This document shows positions 1 to 8,155 of a stretch of DNA of 64,000 bases, piece by piece. The stretch is from Paenibacillus sp. HW567 (lineage in GTDB: Bacteria > Bacillota > Bacilli > Paenibacillales > Paenibacillaceae). The translations under genes were made by a program, and so were the position numbers. Position 1 is the first letter of the stretch, and each line of letters opens with the position of its first letter. The notes beneath the pieces are model-generated. The model did not search any database, had not been told where the DNA came from, and saw only the letters and a list, made by a program, of their open reading frames with translations. The stretch covers positions 6,397,285-6,461,284 of the forward strand of contig NZ_KB910518.1 of assembly GCF_000374185.1 (NCBI RefSeq). The letters are read 5' to 3'.

Positions 1-1009
1 GCTCCGCATTGGTGAATCCGGGTATCCTGCTCTTCAAAAAGCCCAGAATATGGGGCGCCTCAGCTTTGGATTTTGCAATCGCCGTCTGCACCGATTTCGG
101 GTTGGAAGGATTGACGTCGTATATGAGCAGGCCGTTAATAATCACCTGACCGTCGTTTTGATAGGCGGCATTTAATCCGCGCAGCCGCAGTTGCTTATCT
201 TGGGAAGCAAAGCGGTTGGTAATATTGCTGAAGCCGGTCGCGAAGTGCCAATCTACATAGGTGTTGGGACCGTATTTTTTGCGTACATTGCTTAACGGGT
301 AATTATCAAGAATGCTCTGGTGAAGAGTGCTCCAGTTCACATTCTTGAAGTTGAGCATGTAGGTTGCCGCCATATAGTCCGGCTTTTTGCCATTGTAGAG
401 CGACTCCATCCCCGGAATTCGCGGTTCATTCAGTCGGCTGCTCAAGGCATCGAAATCGGTATTTTCGACCCAGTAACGGGACTGGATGGTGTGTTTGGTT
501 CCATCGTTGTTATGATAGCTAAGGGACTTCAGCGTTTTGCCGCCGCCAGCCCCCTCTGTGTTAACCGCGTCAATGACAACTCCGCTCTTCAGGGGGATTC
601 CCTGGAGCAGCTTATCGTAATATTTGTTGAAGTCCGCGGCTTTGCGGATCTTCCCTGCTTTGTACCCGGTAAAAAGATTCTTGATTTCACCTTGAACCAG
701 ACTTCTCCGCTCATTGTCGTTCACATCATCCAGAAAGAACATTTGTCCTTGGATCAGTTCTCCGCCCGGCTTACTGCGGGGATCAAGCATCAGCACCTTA
801 AGTCCGGCCTTGACGGCTTCCTTGGCGAGCAGAACACCTTGAATTTCACTTCCGATGACAACAACATCATAGCTTGAGAGTGCTCCGGAAGGAACCGTGG
901 ACCGAACTGCAGTGGTGGTGGAGGGCTTCATGGATAGCAGCAGCAACAGGATTAGCGCGGCGATCAAAAAGCTTTTGAAGCGTTGAAAACCTTGGGTGGA
1001 TGTGAACAT
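1..1009 (-). CDS. FAD-dependent oxidoreductase, membrane-anchored or secreted (3' end off window)
   Basis: The reading frame opens with ATG at 1009 and stays open to the window edge, giving about 336 residues with the C-terminus missing. Residues about 12-27 form a hydrophobic signal or anchor segment. A Rossmann-like dinucleotide-binding stretch follows at about 50-75 (YDVVVIGSEIQGV, then a KAGLKVLMLDP strand). The glycine motif departs from the usual GxGxxG, because the central glycine is replaced in GSEIQG. The layout resembles the FAD_oxidored family, which also includes proteins annotated as xanthan-lyase-like. The substrate is unknown. The gene is divergent from greA. Family assignment is from motif reading only. 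Confidence 0.7.
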   Translation of the reverse strand, partial: MFTSTQGFQRFKSFLIAALILLLLLSMKPSTTTAVRSTVPSGALSSYDVVVIGSEIQGVLLAKEAVKAGLKVLMLDPRSKPGGELIQGQMFFLDDVNDNERRSLVQGEIKNLFTGYKAGKIRKAADFNKYYDKLLQGIPLKSGVVIDAVNTEGAGGGKTLKSLSYHNNDGTKHTIQSRYWVENTDFDALSSRLNEPRIPGMESLYNGKKPDYMAATYMLNFKNVNWSTLHQSILDNYPLSNVRKKYGPNTYVDWHFATGFSNITNRFASQDKQLRLRGLNAAYQNDGQVIINGLLIYDVNPSNPKSVQTAIAKSKAEAPHILGFLKSRIPGFTNAE

Positions 1010-1219
1010 ATGCTCTTGTGCTCCTGACTGTCTGTGGGATTTTAATACATATACTTTATCTTATGCTTATAAAGTACTCAATGAACATTCTACACGTTAT
1101 GGGGCTATTTACCTGTACGTGAAATGTGACGCATTGCTTGCAGCGGTGCGTTCTTTTCGCATATTAGCCGATTATGAGGTAAAATACAATAAAAGCGAGC
1201 TAAAATAGGAGTTGTAGAC

Positions 1220-1699
1220 ATGTCCAATGAAGAAGTGTTTTTAACGAAGGAAGGTCTGGCTAAGCTGGAGGAAGAGCTTAAGGATCTCAAGACGGTGAAA
1301 CGGAAGGAGCTCGCGGCCCGGCTTAAGCTGGCAATCAGCTACGGGGACCTCAAGGAGAACAGCGAGTACCACTCGGCCAAGGAGGACCAGTCGTTCATGG
1401 AGACCCGCATCTTGATTCTGGAGAAAATGCTGACCAAAGCCCAGATCGTGGATGAGAGTACTATGGATCTGAGCAAGGTAAGCGTCGGCTCCCTTGTGAC
1501 TCTGAATGATGTGGAGTATTCGGAGAAGATTGAGTATAGAGTCGTGGGTCCGGCCGAAGCCGATGTGCTGGACAACAAGATTTCTTACGAAAGTCCCTTA
1601 GGCAAGGAGCTTCTCGGCAAACGGGTGGGCGACATCATCAATGTGGATGCCCCGATGGGTATCATTAAATACGAGCTGCTGGAAATTAAAATGATGTAA
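1220..1699 (+). CDS. greA: Transcription elongation factor GreA
   Basis: A 159-residue protein of normal GreA length. It binds the RNA polymerase secondary channel and stimulates cleavage of backtracked transcripts. Residues 1-75 form the antiparallel coiled coil. The tip sequence at about 43-55 (GDLKENSEYHSAK) carries the conserved acidic pair, and residues about 85-159 are the FKBP-like domain. The ATG at 1220 follows the ribosome-binding site GGAGTTG. The gene stands alone and ends in its own terminator. Many Bacillota keep more than one greA copy, so this may be a paralogue of the housekeeping gene. Confidence 0.95.
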   Translation: MSNEEVFLTKEGLAKLEEELKDLKTVKRKELAARLKLAISYGDLKENSEYHSAKEDQSFMETRILILEKMLTKAQIVDESTMDLSKVSVGSLVTLNDVEYSEKIEYRVVGPAEADVLDNKISYESPLGKELLGKRVGDIINVDAPMGIIKYELLEIKMM

Positions 1700-1702
1700 T
1701 CT

Positions 1703-1745
1703 AAAATCCCGGTCCCTTTATCGCTAAGGGGGCAGGGATTTTTTT
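1703..1745 (+). terminator. Rho-independent terminator of greA
   Basis: An inverted repeat (AAATCCC...GGGATTT) begins four bases after the greA stop codon and runs into a T tract. Confidence 0.85.
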
Positions 1746-1850
1746 GTACCCGCAGCTTCACCGCTATGCCGCTCCAGAACGCGTTCCGGGCCTCCGCCGC
1801 CATTCCGGCGCGCTTCCAGCTCCCCGAAGAAAGACTGCACCCGATATTTT

Positions 1851-2189
1851 TTATAGCGCTAGACCATATCGTTTCAGCTCAATGAAAATCTTCTCAAGCT
1901 CCTGTCCCTTTTTGGTCAAGGTATACTCCACACGGGGCGGGACCTCGGGGTATACGGTGCGTTCCAGGATGCCGTGCTTCTCCAGCTCTCTGAGCCGCAG
2001 CGCAAGCGTCTTCGGACTGATGCCCTCCAGGGAACGGATCAGATCGCTGAAGCGCATGGTGCCGCAGATCAGCAGATCACGGATAATCAGGAAGGTCCAT
2101 TTGGTTCCGATAACATCGAGGGTTTTGGCAATGGGGCAGGGCTCGCCCGGGGTGCCCTTGGTCAGAATGACTGGTTCCATAACGTCCAT
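1851..2189 (-). CDS. HxlR-family winged-helix transcriptional regulator
   Basis: A 112-residue HxlR/DUF24-type regulator. The family hallmark is at about 18-32 (CPIAKTLDVIGTKWT), with a cysteine at position 18. The winged helix follows (MRFSDLIRSLEGISPKTLALRLREL), then the wing strand with VPPRVEYTLT. In relatives such as YodB the N-terminal cysteine senses electrophiles or oxidants; that role here is inference. The gene is divergent from the AEC transporter at 2366. Their shared 176-bp gap contains a palindrome, so the transporter is the likely target. Confidence 0.9.
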   Translation of the reverse strand: MDVMEPVILTKGTPGEPCPIAKTLDVIGTKWTFLIIRDLLICGTMRFSDLIRSLEGISPKTLALRLRELEKHGILERTVYPEVPPRVEYTLTKKGQELEKIFIELKRYGLAL

Positions 2190-2238
2190 TTCAAAGTCAG
2201 CCTCCTGTAAAATAACGATTTGAGCTAATCATAGCACA

Positions 2239-2259
2239 ATACTATCTTTTGGGAAGTAT
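2239..2259. promoter_or_regulatory. Candidate operator between hxlR-type gene and AEC transporter
   Basis: Inverted repeat ATACT-N11-AGTAT in the divergent intergenic region. HxlR-family regulators bind short dyads containing TAC/GTA half-sites, so this is a plausible site for the neighbouring regulator. It was found by eye and is untested. Confidence 0.4.
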
Positions 2260-2365
2260 AATGCCATAGGTATTTTCTATTACATATATTGTTTCCATAT
2301 CTTAGACGGCGTTTGCCTGGGGGGGGTATATTAGGAGAAACTATAGAGCAGAGGAGTCCTGGCAA

Positions 2366-3295
2366 TTGATTCAGTCCGTGTTATCGACCTTAATCCAGGT
2401 GATTGTGCCGTTGTCCATTCCGGTCCTTGCAGGGGCGCTGCTGGGGCGGTTCAAAAACCTGGATACAAAGCCTCTCTTGACGCTGTACCTGTATTTTCTG
2501 AGCCCGGCGATTATTCTCGATACGCTGGCTACCGCCGAAATTTCGTTCGATGATGTGTACAAAACCCTCGCCTTTGCGCTGCTGAACCTGCTGCTGTTGT
2601 GGGCAACCGCCAAGCTGCTCGGCAAAATACTGAAGCTGGCCCCGCCGGAAGCCGCCGGCCTGACCCTGATCTCCACCTTTACGAACAGCGTGAATTACGG
2701 CCTGCCGCTGGTGCTTCTGGCCTTCGGCCAGCTCGGTCTCGACAAAGCTTCGGTCTATGTCATCGCCCAGATGGTAATCGTCAATACAATCGGCGTCTAT
2801 TTCGCCGCAAGATCGCAGTTCTCCGTGCGCAGCGCCGTCCGTTCCGTATTCTCTCTGCCGTCAATTTATGCGGCGATTCTGGCCCTCCTGCTGCGCGCGT
2901 TCGGCTTGCATATGCCGCATGAGGTGGTCTCCGGGGTATCCATGGTGGCCGGGGCCTATCCGCCGGTGGTGCTGGCTGTTCTTGGCGCCCAGATGGTAAA
3001 GGTTCAAACGGTCCGTACTGCCCGCAACGTGCAGCTCGCCTTCTGGACCGGCATTACGGTCCGTCTGCTGCTGGCTCCGCTGATTGCGACATTACTGCTG
3101 CTCCTGCTGGATATCGACGGAACGCTGTATGCGGTTCTGCTCATTCTGGCCTCGATGCCGGTTGCCGTCAATTCTGTCGTGCTGGCTGAACGCTTTGGCA
3201 GCTCGCCTTCGCTGGTGTCGCGGTGCATTCTATGGACAACGCTGGCCTCTTTCCTGTTGCTGCCGGTACTTATCGCCATCGTAGGCAACGCATGA
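2366..3295 (+). CDS. AEC (auxin efflux carrier) family transporter
   Basis: A 309-residue integral membrane protein with about ten hydrophobic segments in two halves, as in the AEC/BART superfamily. Two membrane features fit the family: an N-terminal half with LYLYFLSPAIIL and a central segment with TFTNSVNYGLPLVL, an NxxNxGxP-like motif. Bacterial relatives export or import small organic acids such as malate. The start is TTG at 2366, seven bases after the ribosome-binding site GAGGAG. The substrate cannot be read from sequence. Probably controlled by the divergent HxlR regulator. Confidence 0.85.
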   Translation: MIQSVLSTLIQVIVPLSIPVLAGALLGRFKNLDTKPLLTLYLYFLSPAIILDTLATAEISFDDVYKTLAFALLNLLLLWATAKLLGKILKLAPPEAAGLTLISTFTNSVNYGLPLVLLAFGQLGLDKASVYVIAQMVIVNTIGVYFAARSQFSVRSAVRSVFSLPSIYAAILALLLRAFGLHMPHEVVSGVSMVAGAYPPVVLAVLGAQMVKVQTVRTARNVQLAFWTGITVRLLLAPLIATLLLLLLDIDGTLYAVLLILASMPVAVNSVVLAERFGSSPSLVSRCILWTTLASFLLLPVLIAIVGNA

Positions 3296-3497
3296 TGCGT
3301 TCTGGCGGGCAGAGCAGGTAAGGGAGGTGCAGGAATCAGCATATGACGATAAATTCGTTATACTGGAAGACAATGTGCTGAACAATAAGAGGAAGGAGGA
3401 GGGGCAGGCGTAATCTGCGAAGCTCGCCTCCAAATTTAGGCAGCACCGCTGCAACCTTTGGTCAGGTTATCCGTCTGGAGGGAAGAGGTGAGGAGAA

Positions 3498-4178
3498 ATG
3501 AAAAAAACTAAATTCAATTGGCTGACTTTATCGGCGGCGGCACTGCTGGCGCTGACCTTTGCCGGACAAAGCTTTGCGGCTGCGGATGCTTTTCAGGATC
3601 TCTCCGGCACGCCTGCCAGAGATAAAATCGCGGCGCTCCAGCAGAAGGGTGTGCTTCACGGTGTGAGTGCTGCTCAATTCAAGCCTAATGCACCCGTTAC
3701 TGCGGCCCAGGGCATTCAAATGTTCGTCAATGCGTTCGGGCTTAACCTGGACACGATCCGTTTCGTCAAAGCACCACTGGCTACGGACTATTTCGTCAAA
3801 GCAAGCAATGATGCCTGGTATGCAGATGCGCTGATTATTGCCGCGAATAACGCTATGGACCTGCCTGCTGATCTGGACCCTGCGAAGAACTGGACCCGCG
3901 AGGAGTTCACCCATTGGCTGATCCTAACCATTGAGAAGCACAGCAATCTCCCGATGATCAAAATCATGCCGGTGGACATTGCCGACAGCACCGAGTTCAC
4001 TAACGGCTATGACGGCTCCATCCAGCGGGCATTGGCGCTGCGAATCGCCAGTCTGGACAGTGCCGGCAAATTCGATCCGGCTGCCGGCATTACCCGCGCC
4101 GAAGCGGCGGAGATGATCTATAACGCGCTCGAATATATCGCTGCACATCCGGCTCCGGCCGGAGACCTCCCGGAGTAA
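3498..4178 (+). CDS. S-layer homology (SLH) domain protein, secreted
   Basis: A 226-residue exported protein. Residues 1-28 are a clear signal peptide (lysines, hydrophobic core, AGQSFA cleavage region). The mature part contains about three degenerate SLH modules. The first is at about 33-85 (FQDLSGTPARDKIAALQQKGVLHG). The last is near 170-215 (ITRAEAAEMIYNAL). SLH domains hold proteins to pyruvylated secondary cell-wall polymer. No catalytic domain accompanies them, so the protein may be structural or a small surface cap. The ATG follows GAGGTGAGGAG. The 200-bp upstream leader holds no gene that I can support. Confidence 0.85.
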   Translation: MKKTKFNWLTLSAAALLALTFAGQSFAAADAFQDLSGTPARDKIAALQQKGVLHGVSAAQFKPNAPVTAAQGIQMFVNAFGLNLDTIRFVKAPLATDYFVKASNDAWYADALIIAANNAMDLPADLDPAKNWTREEFTHWLILTIEKHSNLPMIKIMPVDIADSTEFTNGYDGSIQRALALRIASLDSAGKFDPAAGITRAEAAEMIYNALEYIAAHPAPAGDLPE

Positions 4179-4271
4179 GGTCAAGGGCGGCAGATAGCCC
4201 GGTCAGGTCCGGGCCTAAGCACAATCGGCTGCTGGCCCATTTCTGGCAAGGCATCCGGCGCCGCGAACAAC

Positions 4272-4312
4272 AAAAGCCGCAAGCTTCCCATCCGGGAGAC
4301 TTGCGGCTTTTG
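4272..4312. terminator. Bidirectional terminator between convergent genes
   Basis: A 12-bp perfect stem (AAAAGCCGCAAG / CTTGCGGCTTTT) lies between the SLH gene and the convergent gene at 4382-4966. The A and T runs on both sides let it serve both strands. Confidence 0.85.
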
Positions 4313-4381
4313 CTTGGGCATTCACTTATCGGCGGGGCCATATGTGAAATGCATAACTTGCCCGTGCTGCGGGGGCTGCCC

Positions 4382-4966
4382 TCACAATTTATTGCGCTGC
4401 CGCTTCTGCCCGGAATAGCTGCTATTCCGCCGCCGCTTGGCGGAGGCTTTGTTCAGGGCATGACCGCCTGCGCCGCCGCCGACTGCCTGTTGCTGTCTTG
4501 TGGCGGGGCTGTCGATGGCAGAGTTGGTGCCGCCCGTGCTGTAGGTGCCGCCGCCGCTGCCGATCTGCGTTGCCGAGGAGCTTTTGCTGCCCCTTGGAAG
4601 CTTGACGGTTTGGGTGTTAACGACAATCACAACTTCTTTGCCGCGCGGATAGAGGAGAGGGAGGTGTGTCTTGCTTCTGCGTTGTCCCTTGCTTCCGCTT
4701 CCCAGGTTCGCAGCATCCCCTCCCGCGCCAACGCTCTGCTGCTGGCGGGTATAGGGCGATGCAATAGCCGCGTTGCTGCCGCTGGCGCTGCTTCGTCCGG
4801 CCCCGCTGGCAATTTGCGTGGTGTTGGCTGCATTCGTATATTGATTGTTAATGACGAACACCAGCCGGTCAACGCCTGCCAGCGGTGTGCGGGTAATGAT
4901 CCGCCGCGATCCTTTTTGAATAATGACGACTATCCGGTCCTTAGCTGTAAGATTAGACACCCGCAT
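4382..4966 (-). CDS. Hypothetical protein with internal duplication, low-complexity
   Basis: Not recognised. About 194 residues, starting at ATG 4966, which has AGAGGA just upstream; the longer frame to 5014 lacks a ribosome-binding site. Two halves repeat the same plan. Each has a basic beta-like strand (DRIVVIIQKG and KEVVIVVNTQ), then a Ser/Gly/Asn-rich linker, then an SPxTRQQQxVGxGG motif, then a basic segment. There is no signal peptide or membrane span. The high Arg/Lys/Gln/Gly content suggests a nucleic-acid- or surface-associated protein, but this is speculation. The + strand frame over the same DNA (4301-4999) lacks such a pattern. Confidence 0.65.
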   Translation of the reverse strand: MRVSNLTAKDRIVVIIQKGSRRIITRTPLAGVDRLVFVINNQYTNAANTTQIASGAGRSSASGSNAAIASPYTRQQQSVGAGGDAANLGSGSKGQRRSKTHLPLLYPRGKEVVIVVNTQTVKLPRGSKSSSATQIGSGGGTYSTGGTNSAIDSPATRQQQAVGGGAGGHALNKASAKRRRNSSYSGQKRQRNKL

Positions 4967-5136
4967 CGTTCCTCTCAGATTAGGTTTCCTTACCATTAAT
5001 GCGCTGTGGCTCAAAGCGTGAGGGATACAGGCGCTGCTGCCACATAAACCCGCATGTGCCTAAACGGACAGTCACCCGGAGCGGAGAAGTTTTCATGAAA
5101 AATTTCGGAAACTGTATGAATCATTTAAAATTTTGC

Positions 5137-5165
5137 TTGTATGGAGCGGACAGAGCGTGTAAGAT
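5137..5165 (+). promoter_or_regulatory. Promoter of xpt-pbuX
   Basis: Sigma-A-like elements TTGTAT, 17-bp spacer, TAAGAT. Predicted transcription start is near 5172, about 25 bases before the riboswitch aptamer. Confidence 0.55.
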
Positions 5166-5196
5166 ATACAAAGGTTTCACACAGAACATTCATATC

Positions 5197-5269
5197 AACT
5201 CATATAATCTTGGGAATAAGGCCCATAAGTTTCTACCGGATAACCATTGTAATTGTCCGACTATGAGTG
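5197..5269 (+). promoter_or_regulatory. Purine riboswitch aptamer, guanine class
   Basis: The sequence shows all hallmarks of the purine aptamer: P1 strands ACTCAT/ATGAGT, the conserved CATATAATC, the loop core AAGTTTCTACC, and the 3' element CCGACTATGAG. The specificity base is C (GACTAT rather than GATTAT), which indicates guanine or hypoxanthine binding rather than adenine. A terminator follows at 5309, so ligand binding should switch transcription of xpt-pbuX off. Confidence 0.96.
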
Positions 5270-5308
5270 AAATAGCGCATCCGGGGTTATTTTGCAATGC
5301 CCTGGAAG

Positions 5309-5354
5309 GACAGATTCACTTGAGAGAAACGCTCAAGGGGTCTGTCTTTTTTTT
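5309..5354 (+). terminator. Riboswitch expression-platform terminator
   Basis: A stem from GACAGA and CTTGAG pairing with CTCAAG and TCTGTC, then eight T residues. It lies between the aptamer and xpt and is the switchable terminator. Confidence 0.92.
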
Positions 5355-5380
5355 ATAAAAAAGGAGAGATCATCCGCATT

Positions 5381-5995
5381 ATGAAAGTGTTAGAGGAACG
5401 CATTAGGCAAGAAGGATTGATTCTATCGGATACAGTGCTGAAGGTGGACTCGTTCCTGAACCATCAGGTGGACACGCAGCTCGCGCTGCAAATCGGAGAG
5501 GAATTTGGGCGGATCTTCGGGCATCAGCCCATCACCAAGGTGCTGACCGTTGAGGCTAGCGGCATTCAGTTCGCTATGGCGGCAGGTATTGCGCTGGGTG
5601 TCCCGTTCATCTACGCCAAGAAAAAGAAAGCCGTAACGCTGTCAGAAAAGGTATATTCGGCGCCGGTCCATTCCTTCACCCGTCAAGAAGACTACACGAT
5701 CAGCATTTCGCAGAAATATCTCGGACCCGGGGATAAAGTGCTGATTGTCGATGATTTTCTGGCTACCGGGGCCGCGCTTGTCGGGCTTGCGGATATTGTA
5801 GAGGAATCGGGGGCGGAGCTGCTGGGTGTAGGCTGCGTAATCGAAAAAAGCTTTCAGGAAGGACGCGGTCTGCTGGAGAAGAGAGGGATAGCTGTGCATG
5901 CTCTGGCACGGATCTCTTCGATGGCCCCGGGCGAAGTCCATTTTATTGACAATGCCAATACAGAAGAAATCACCAAGGAGAGTGCGGGATGTTAA
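5381..5995 (+). CDS. xpt: Xanthine phosphoribosyltransferase
   Basis: A 204-residue cytosolic type I phosphoribosyltransferase that converts xanthine and PRPP to XMP in purine salvage. The PRPP-binding signature is at about 122-135 (VLIVDDFLATGAA). The family-specific N-terminal stretch (MKVLEERIRQEGLILSDTVLKVD) matches Xpt. It is about ten residues longer than B. subtilis Xpt at the C-terminus. It overlaps pbuX by seven bases, so the two are translationally coupled. Regulated by the upstream guanine riboswitch. Confidence 0.96.
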   Translation: MKVLEERIRQEGLILSDTVLKVDSFLNHQVDTQLALQIGEEFGRIFGHQPITKVLTVEASGIQFAMAAGIALGVPFIYAKKKKAVTLSEKVYSAPVHSFTRQEDYTISISQKYLGPGDKVLIVDDFLATGAALVGLADIVEESGAELLGVGCVIEKSFQEGRGLLEKRGIAVHALARISSMAPGEVHFIDNANTEEITKESAGC

Positions 5996-7284
5996 GCAAA
6001 AAGAAAGTCTTCGCTTTAGGGCTTCAGCATGTGCTGGCAATGTATGCAGGAGCTGTAATTGTGCCGCTCGTTGTGGGAGGCGCGCTGAATCTGACCGGTG
6101 CGCAAATGGCTTACCTTATCGCAGCGGATTTATTCACCTGCGGGCTGGCAACCCTGCTGCAGATTCTGGGCAGCAAGCATTTCGGCAGCGGACTGCCGGT
6201 CGTTCTGGGCTGCACCTTTACTGCGGTGAGTCCGATTATTGCCATTGCTTCAGGGTCGAACCTGGCGACGGCGTACGGCGCAATCATTATATCCGGTCTA
6301 TTTGTCGTCCTGGCAGCCCCGGTCTACGGGAAGCTGCTGAAGTTCTTCCCTACAGTAGTGACTGGCTCTGTAGTAACCATCATTGGACTGTCGCTCATTC
6401 CGGTAGCAATGAATAATGTCGCCGGTGGTCAGGGCAGCGCCGATTTCGGAGCACCCCGCAATCTGCTGCTGGCTCTGATTACGCTGCTCGTTATTCTGGC
6501 CATCAACCGCCTGGCGACTGGATTTCTGCGTTCTGTCTCTGTGCTGGTCGGCTTGGTGGCCGGAACGGCTATCGGCTATGCTATGGGTCTGGTTCACTTC
6601 TCCAGTGTAAGCAGCGCCTCCTGGGTCAGCATTGCCAAGCCCTTCTATTTCGGCTGGCCCGAATTCAGCATTACGGCAATCGTTACGATGATTATCGTCA
6701 ATATTGTCTCGATGGTGGAATCGACCGGTGTGTATTTTGCGGTAGGCAAAGCAACGGATCAGCAGGTTGAGCAAAAGCAAATCGTCAACGGCCTGCACTC
6801 CGAAGGCCTTGCCATTATGCTGGGCGGATTGTTCAATGCTTTTCCTTATACGGCATTCTCCCAGAATGTAGGTCTGCTGTCGCTGACCCGTGTTAAGACG
6901 CGGAATGTTATTTTTGCGGCAGGCGGAATTATGGTTGTGCTGGGGCTGCTGCCGAAGCTCGCGGCACTTACGACGGTAGTGCCTAATGCGGTGCTTGGCG
7001 GCGCCATGATTGTAATGTTCGGCTCGGTTGCAGCCTCCGGGATGTCGATTCTGTCCGAGGTCGATCTGCGCAAGGACGGCAATCTGCTGATCGCCGCTTG
7101 CAGCATCGCCGTAGGTCTTGGCTCGGCTGTGCTGCCCTCAATGTTCGACCAGCTCCCGGAATTCGCCAGAATGCTGCTGCAGAACGGGATTGTCTCGGGA
7201 TCGCTTACGGCGATCATCCTTAATATCTTCCTCTCCAGAACGAAGGAGAGTGCTTCTGCTGCCGCAGCGCCGGAAGCGAAGTAG
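5989..7284 (+). CDS. pbuX: Xanthine permease (NCS2 family)
   Basis: A 431-residue nucleobase:cation symporter with about 14 membrane segments. NCS2 features are visible: the N-terminal LGLQHVLAMYAGAVIVPL stretch, the QNVGLLSLTRV segment at about 295, and the VESTGVYFAVG motif near 245. It imports xanthine for the co-transcribed Xpt. The ATG at 5989 lies inside the end of xpt. The transcript is under the guanine riboswitch. No convincing terminator follows, only a short CCG-CGG hairpin before a T run near 7305. Confidence 0.94.
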   Translation: MLSKKKVFALGLQHVLAMYAGAVIVPLVVGGALNLTGAQMAYLIAADLFTCGLATLLQILGSKHFGSGLPVVLGCTFTAVSPIIAIASGSNLATAYGAIIISGLFVVLAAPVYGKLLKFFPTVVTGSVVTIIGLSLIPVAMNNVAGGQGSADFGAPRNLLLALITLLVILAINRLATGFLRSVSVLVGLVAGTAIGYAMGLVHFSSVSSASWVSIAKPFYFGWPEFSITAIVTMIIVNIVSMVESTGVYFAVGKATDQQVEQKQIVNGLHSEGLAIMLGGLFNAFPYTAFSQNVGLLSLTRVKTRNVIFAAGGIMVVLGLLPKLAALTTVVPNAVLGGAMIVMFGSVAASGMSILSEVDLRKDGNLLIAACSIAVGLGSAVLPSMFDQLPEFARMLLQNGIVSGSLTAIILNIFLSRTKESASAAAAPEAK

Positions 7285-7422
7285 GATATTCCACCAGGGG
7301 AACCGCTTACGGATTTTTTTGAACCCGTGCGCTCACATTTTCAGGAATATATGGTTTCGGAGACATTTACCCGATTTGTCAGGTGCCTGAGGTGGAATTT
7401 CCCCACATCTCTTTGCTCCAAC

Positions 7423-7745
7423 AACGGCATTTCTGCCGTTACTACCGGGGGACCATCCGATCTTGTTCCAACAACGGCATTTCTGCCGTTAGTGCTGGTG
7501 TGACCACCCGTTCTTGGTCCAATAACGGCATTTCTGCCGTTAGTACTGGAGGGACGACCTGGTTTTGCCCTAACAACGGCATTTCTGCCGTTAGTGCTGG
7601 TGTGACCACCCGTTTTTGTTCCAACAACGGCATTTCTGCCGTTAGTACTGGAGGGACGACCCGGTTTTGGTCCAACAACGGCATTTCTGCCGTTAGTACT
7701 GGAGGGACGACCCGGTTTTGCCCTAACAACGGCATTTCTGCGGTT
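7423..7745 (+). repeat. Tandem array of 51-bp palindromic repeats (left part, seven copies)
   Basis: Seven copies of the perfect or near-perfect hairpin AACGGCATTTCTGCCGTT start at 7423, 7473, 7524, 7575, 7626, 7677 and 7728. The spacing is 50 then 51 bases. Linkers between palindromes alternate between two related forms (CTGGAGGGACGACC and CTGGTGTGACCACC). The unit length is divisible by three, so open frames run through the array on both strands, but these are not genes. The last copy carries a G instead of C in its 3' arm next to the insertion sequence. Confidence 0.9.
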
Positions 7746-7811
7746 AGTATAGAAAGTGGACACCATGTAAGAACATGAGATAATGAGCTTACACGAAAGA
7801 GGTGTCCGAGA

Positions 7812-8108
7812 ATGAAAGAAGTACGACAGAGCTATAATGAAGACTTCAAACGACAGACGGTACAGTTCATCCAGGGCCAAACGAAGTCGATTCCGGAGTT
7901 ATCCGTGGAGCTGGGGGTCCCCGTGGGAACGCTGCGCCAATGGATGCGTAAATATCGTCAATGGAAACATGAGCCTGCAGCCGTTGGGGAAACGGTCCAG
8001 CAGCAGGCCAAGCTTTTAAAACAACAAGAAGCAGAAATTCAGGATCTGAAAGAAGAGCTCGCCATCTTAAAAAAAGCCGTGCACATCTTCAGCAAGGAAA
8101 GAAACTAA
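7812..8108 (+). CDS. IS3-family transposase OrfA (DNA-binding subunit)
   Basis: 98 residues. The N-terminal helix-turn-helix is at about 8-45 (FKRQTVQFIQGQTKSIPELSVELGVPVGTLRQWMRKY). A leucine-zipper-like coiled coil follows at about 60-90 (QQQAKLLKQQEAEIQDLKEELAILKKAV). These are the usual parts of OrfA, which recognises the inverted repeats. The gene ends HIFSKERN, as in the IS150 group. The heptanucleotide A run at 8069-8075 provides the frameshift into orfB. Confidence 0.93.
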   Translation: MKEVRQSYNEDFKRQTVQFIQGQTKSIPELSVELGVPVGTLRQWMRKYRQWKHEPAAVGETVQQQAKLLKQQEAEIQDLKEELAILKKAVHIFSKERN

Positions 8109-8155
8109 CTTTCCAATTTATCGAAGATCATCGCTCCACCTTCCGATTAGAGAAG

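Noticed and set aside
320..877. 185-codon + strand frame near the left edge
   Set aside because: The minus strand encodes a continuous FAD oxidoreductase across the same bases, with start and signal sequence.
3296..3497. Riboswitch-like leader before the SLH gene
   Set aside because: The GGAGG/CCTCC pairing and GCAGC repeats suggested structure, but I could not match the c-di-GMP or c-di-AMP aptamer cores.
4301..4999. 232-codon + strand frame
   Set aside because: It lies over the minus-strand duplicated gene, starts inside a terminator and has low-complexity Ala/Cys text.
5197..5269. Adenine-type purine riboswitch
   Set aside because: The specificity base reads C (GACTAT), and the downstream genes are for xanthine/guanine salvage.
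7341..7880. Open frames of 97-179 codons on both strands through the repeat array, including repeated peptide units
   Set aside because: The 51-base period is divisible by three, so any frame without a stop in one unit stays open. The peptides only mirror the palindromes, and there are no ribosome-binding sites.
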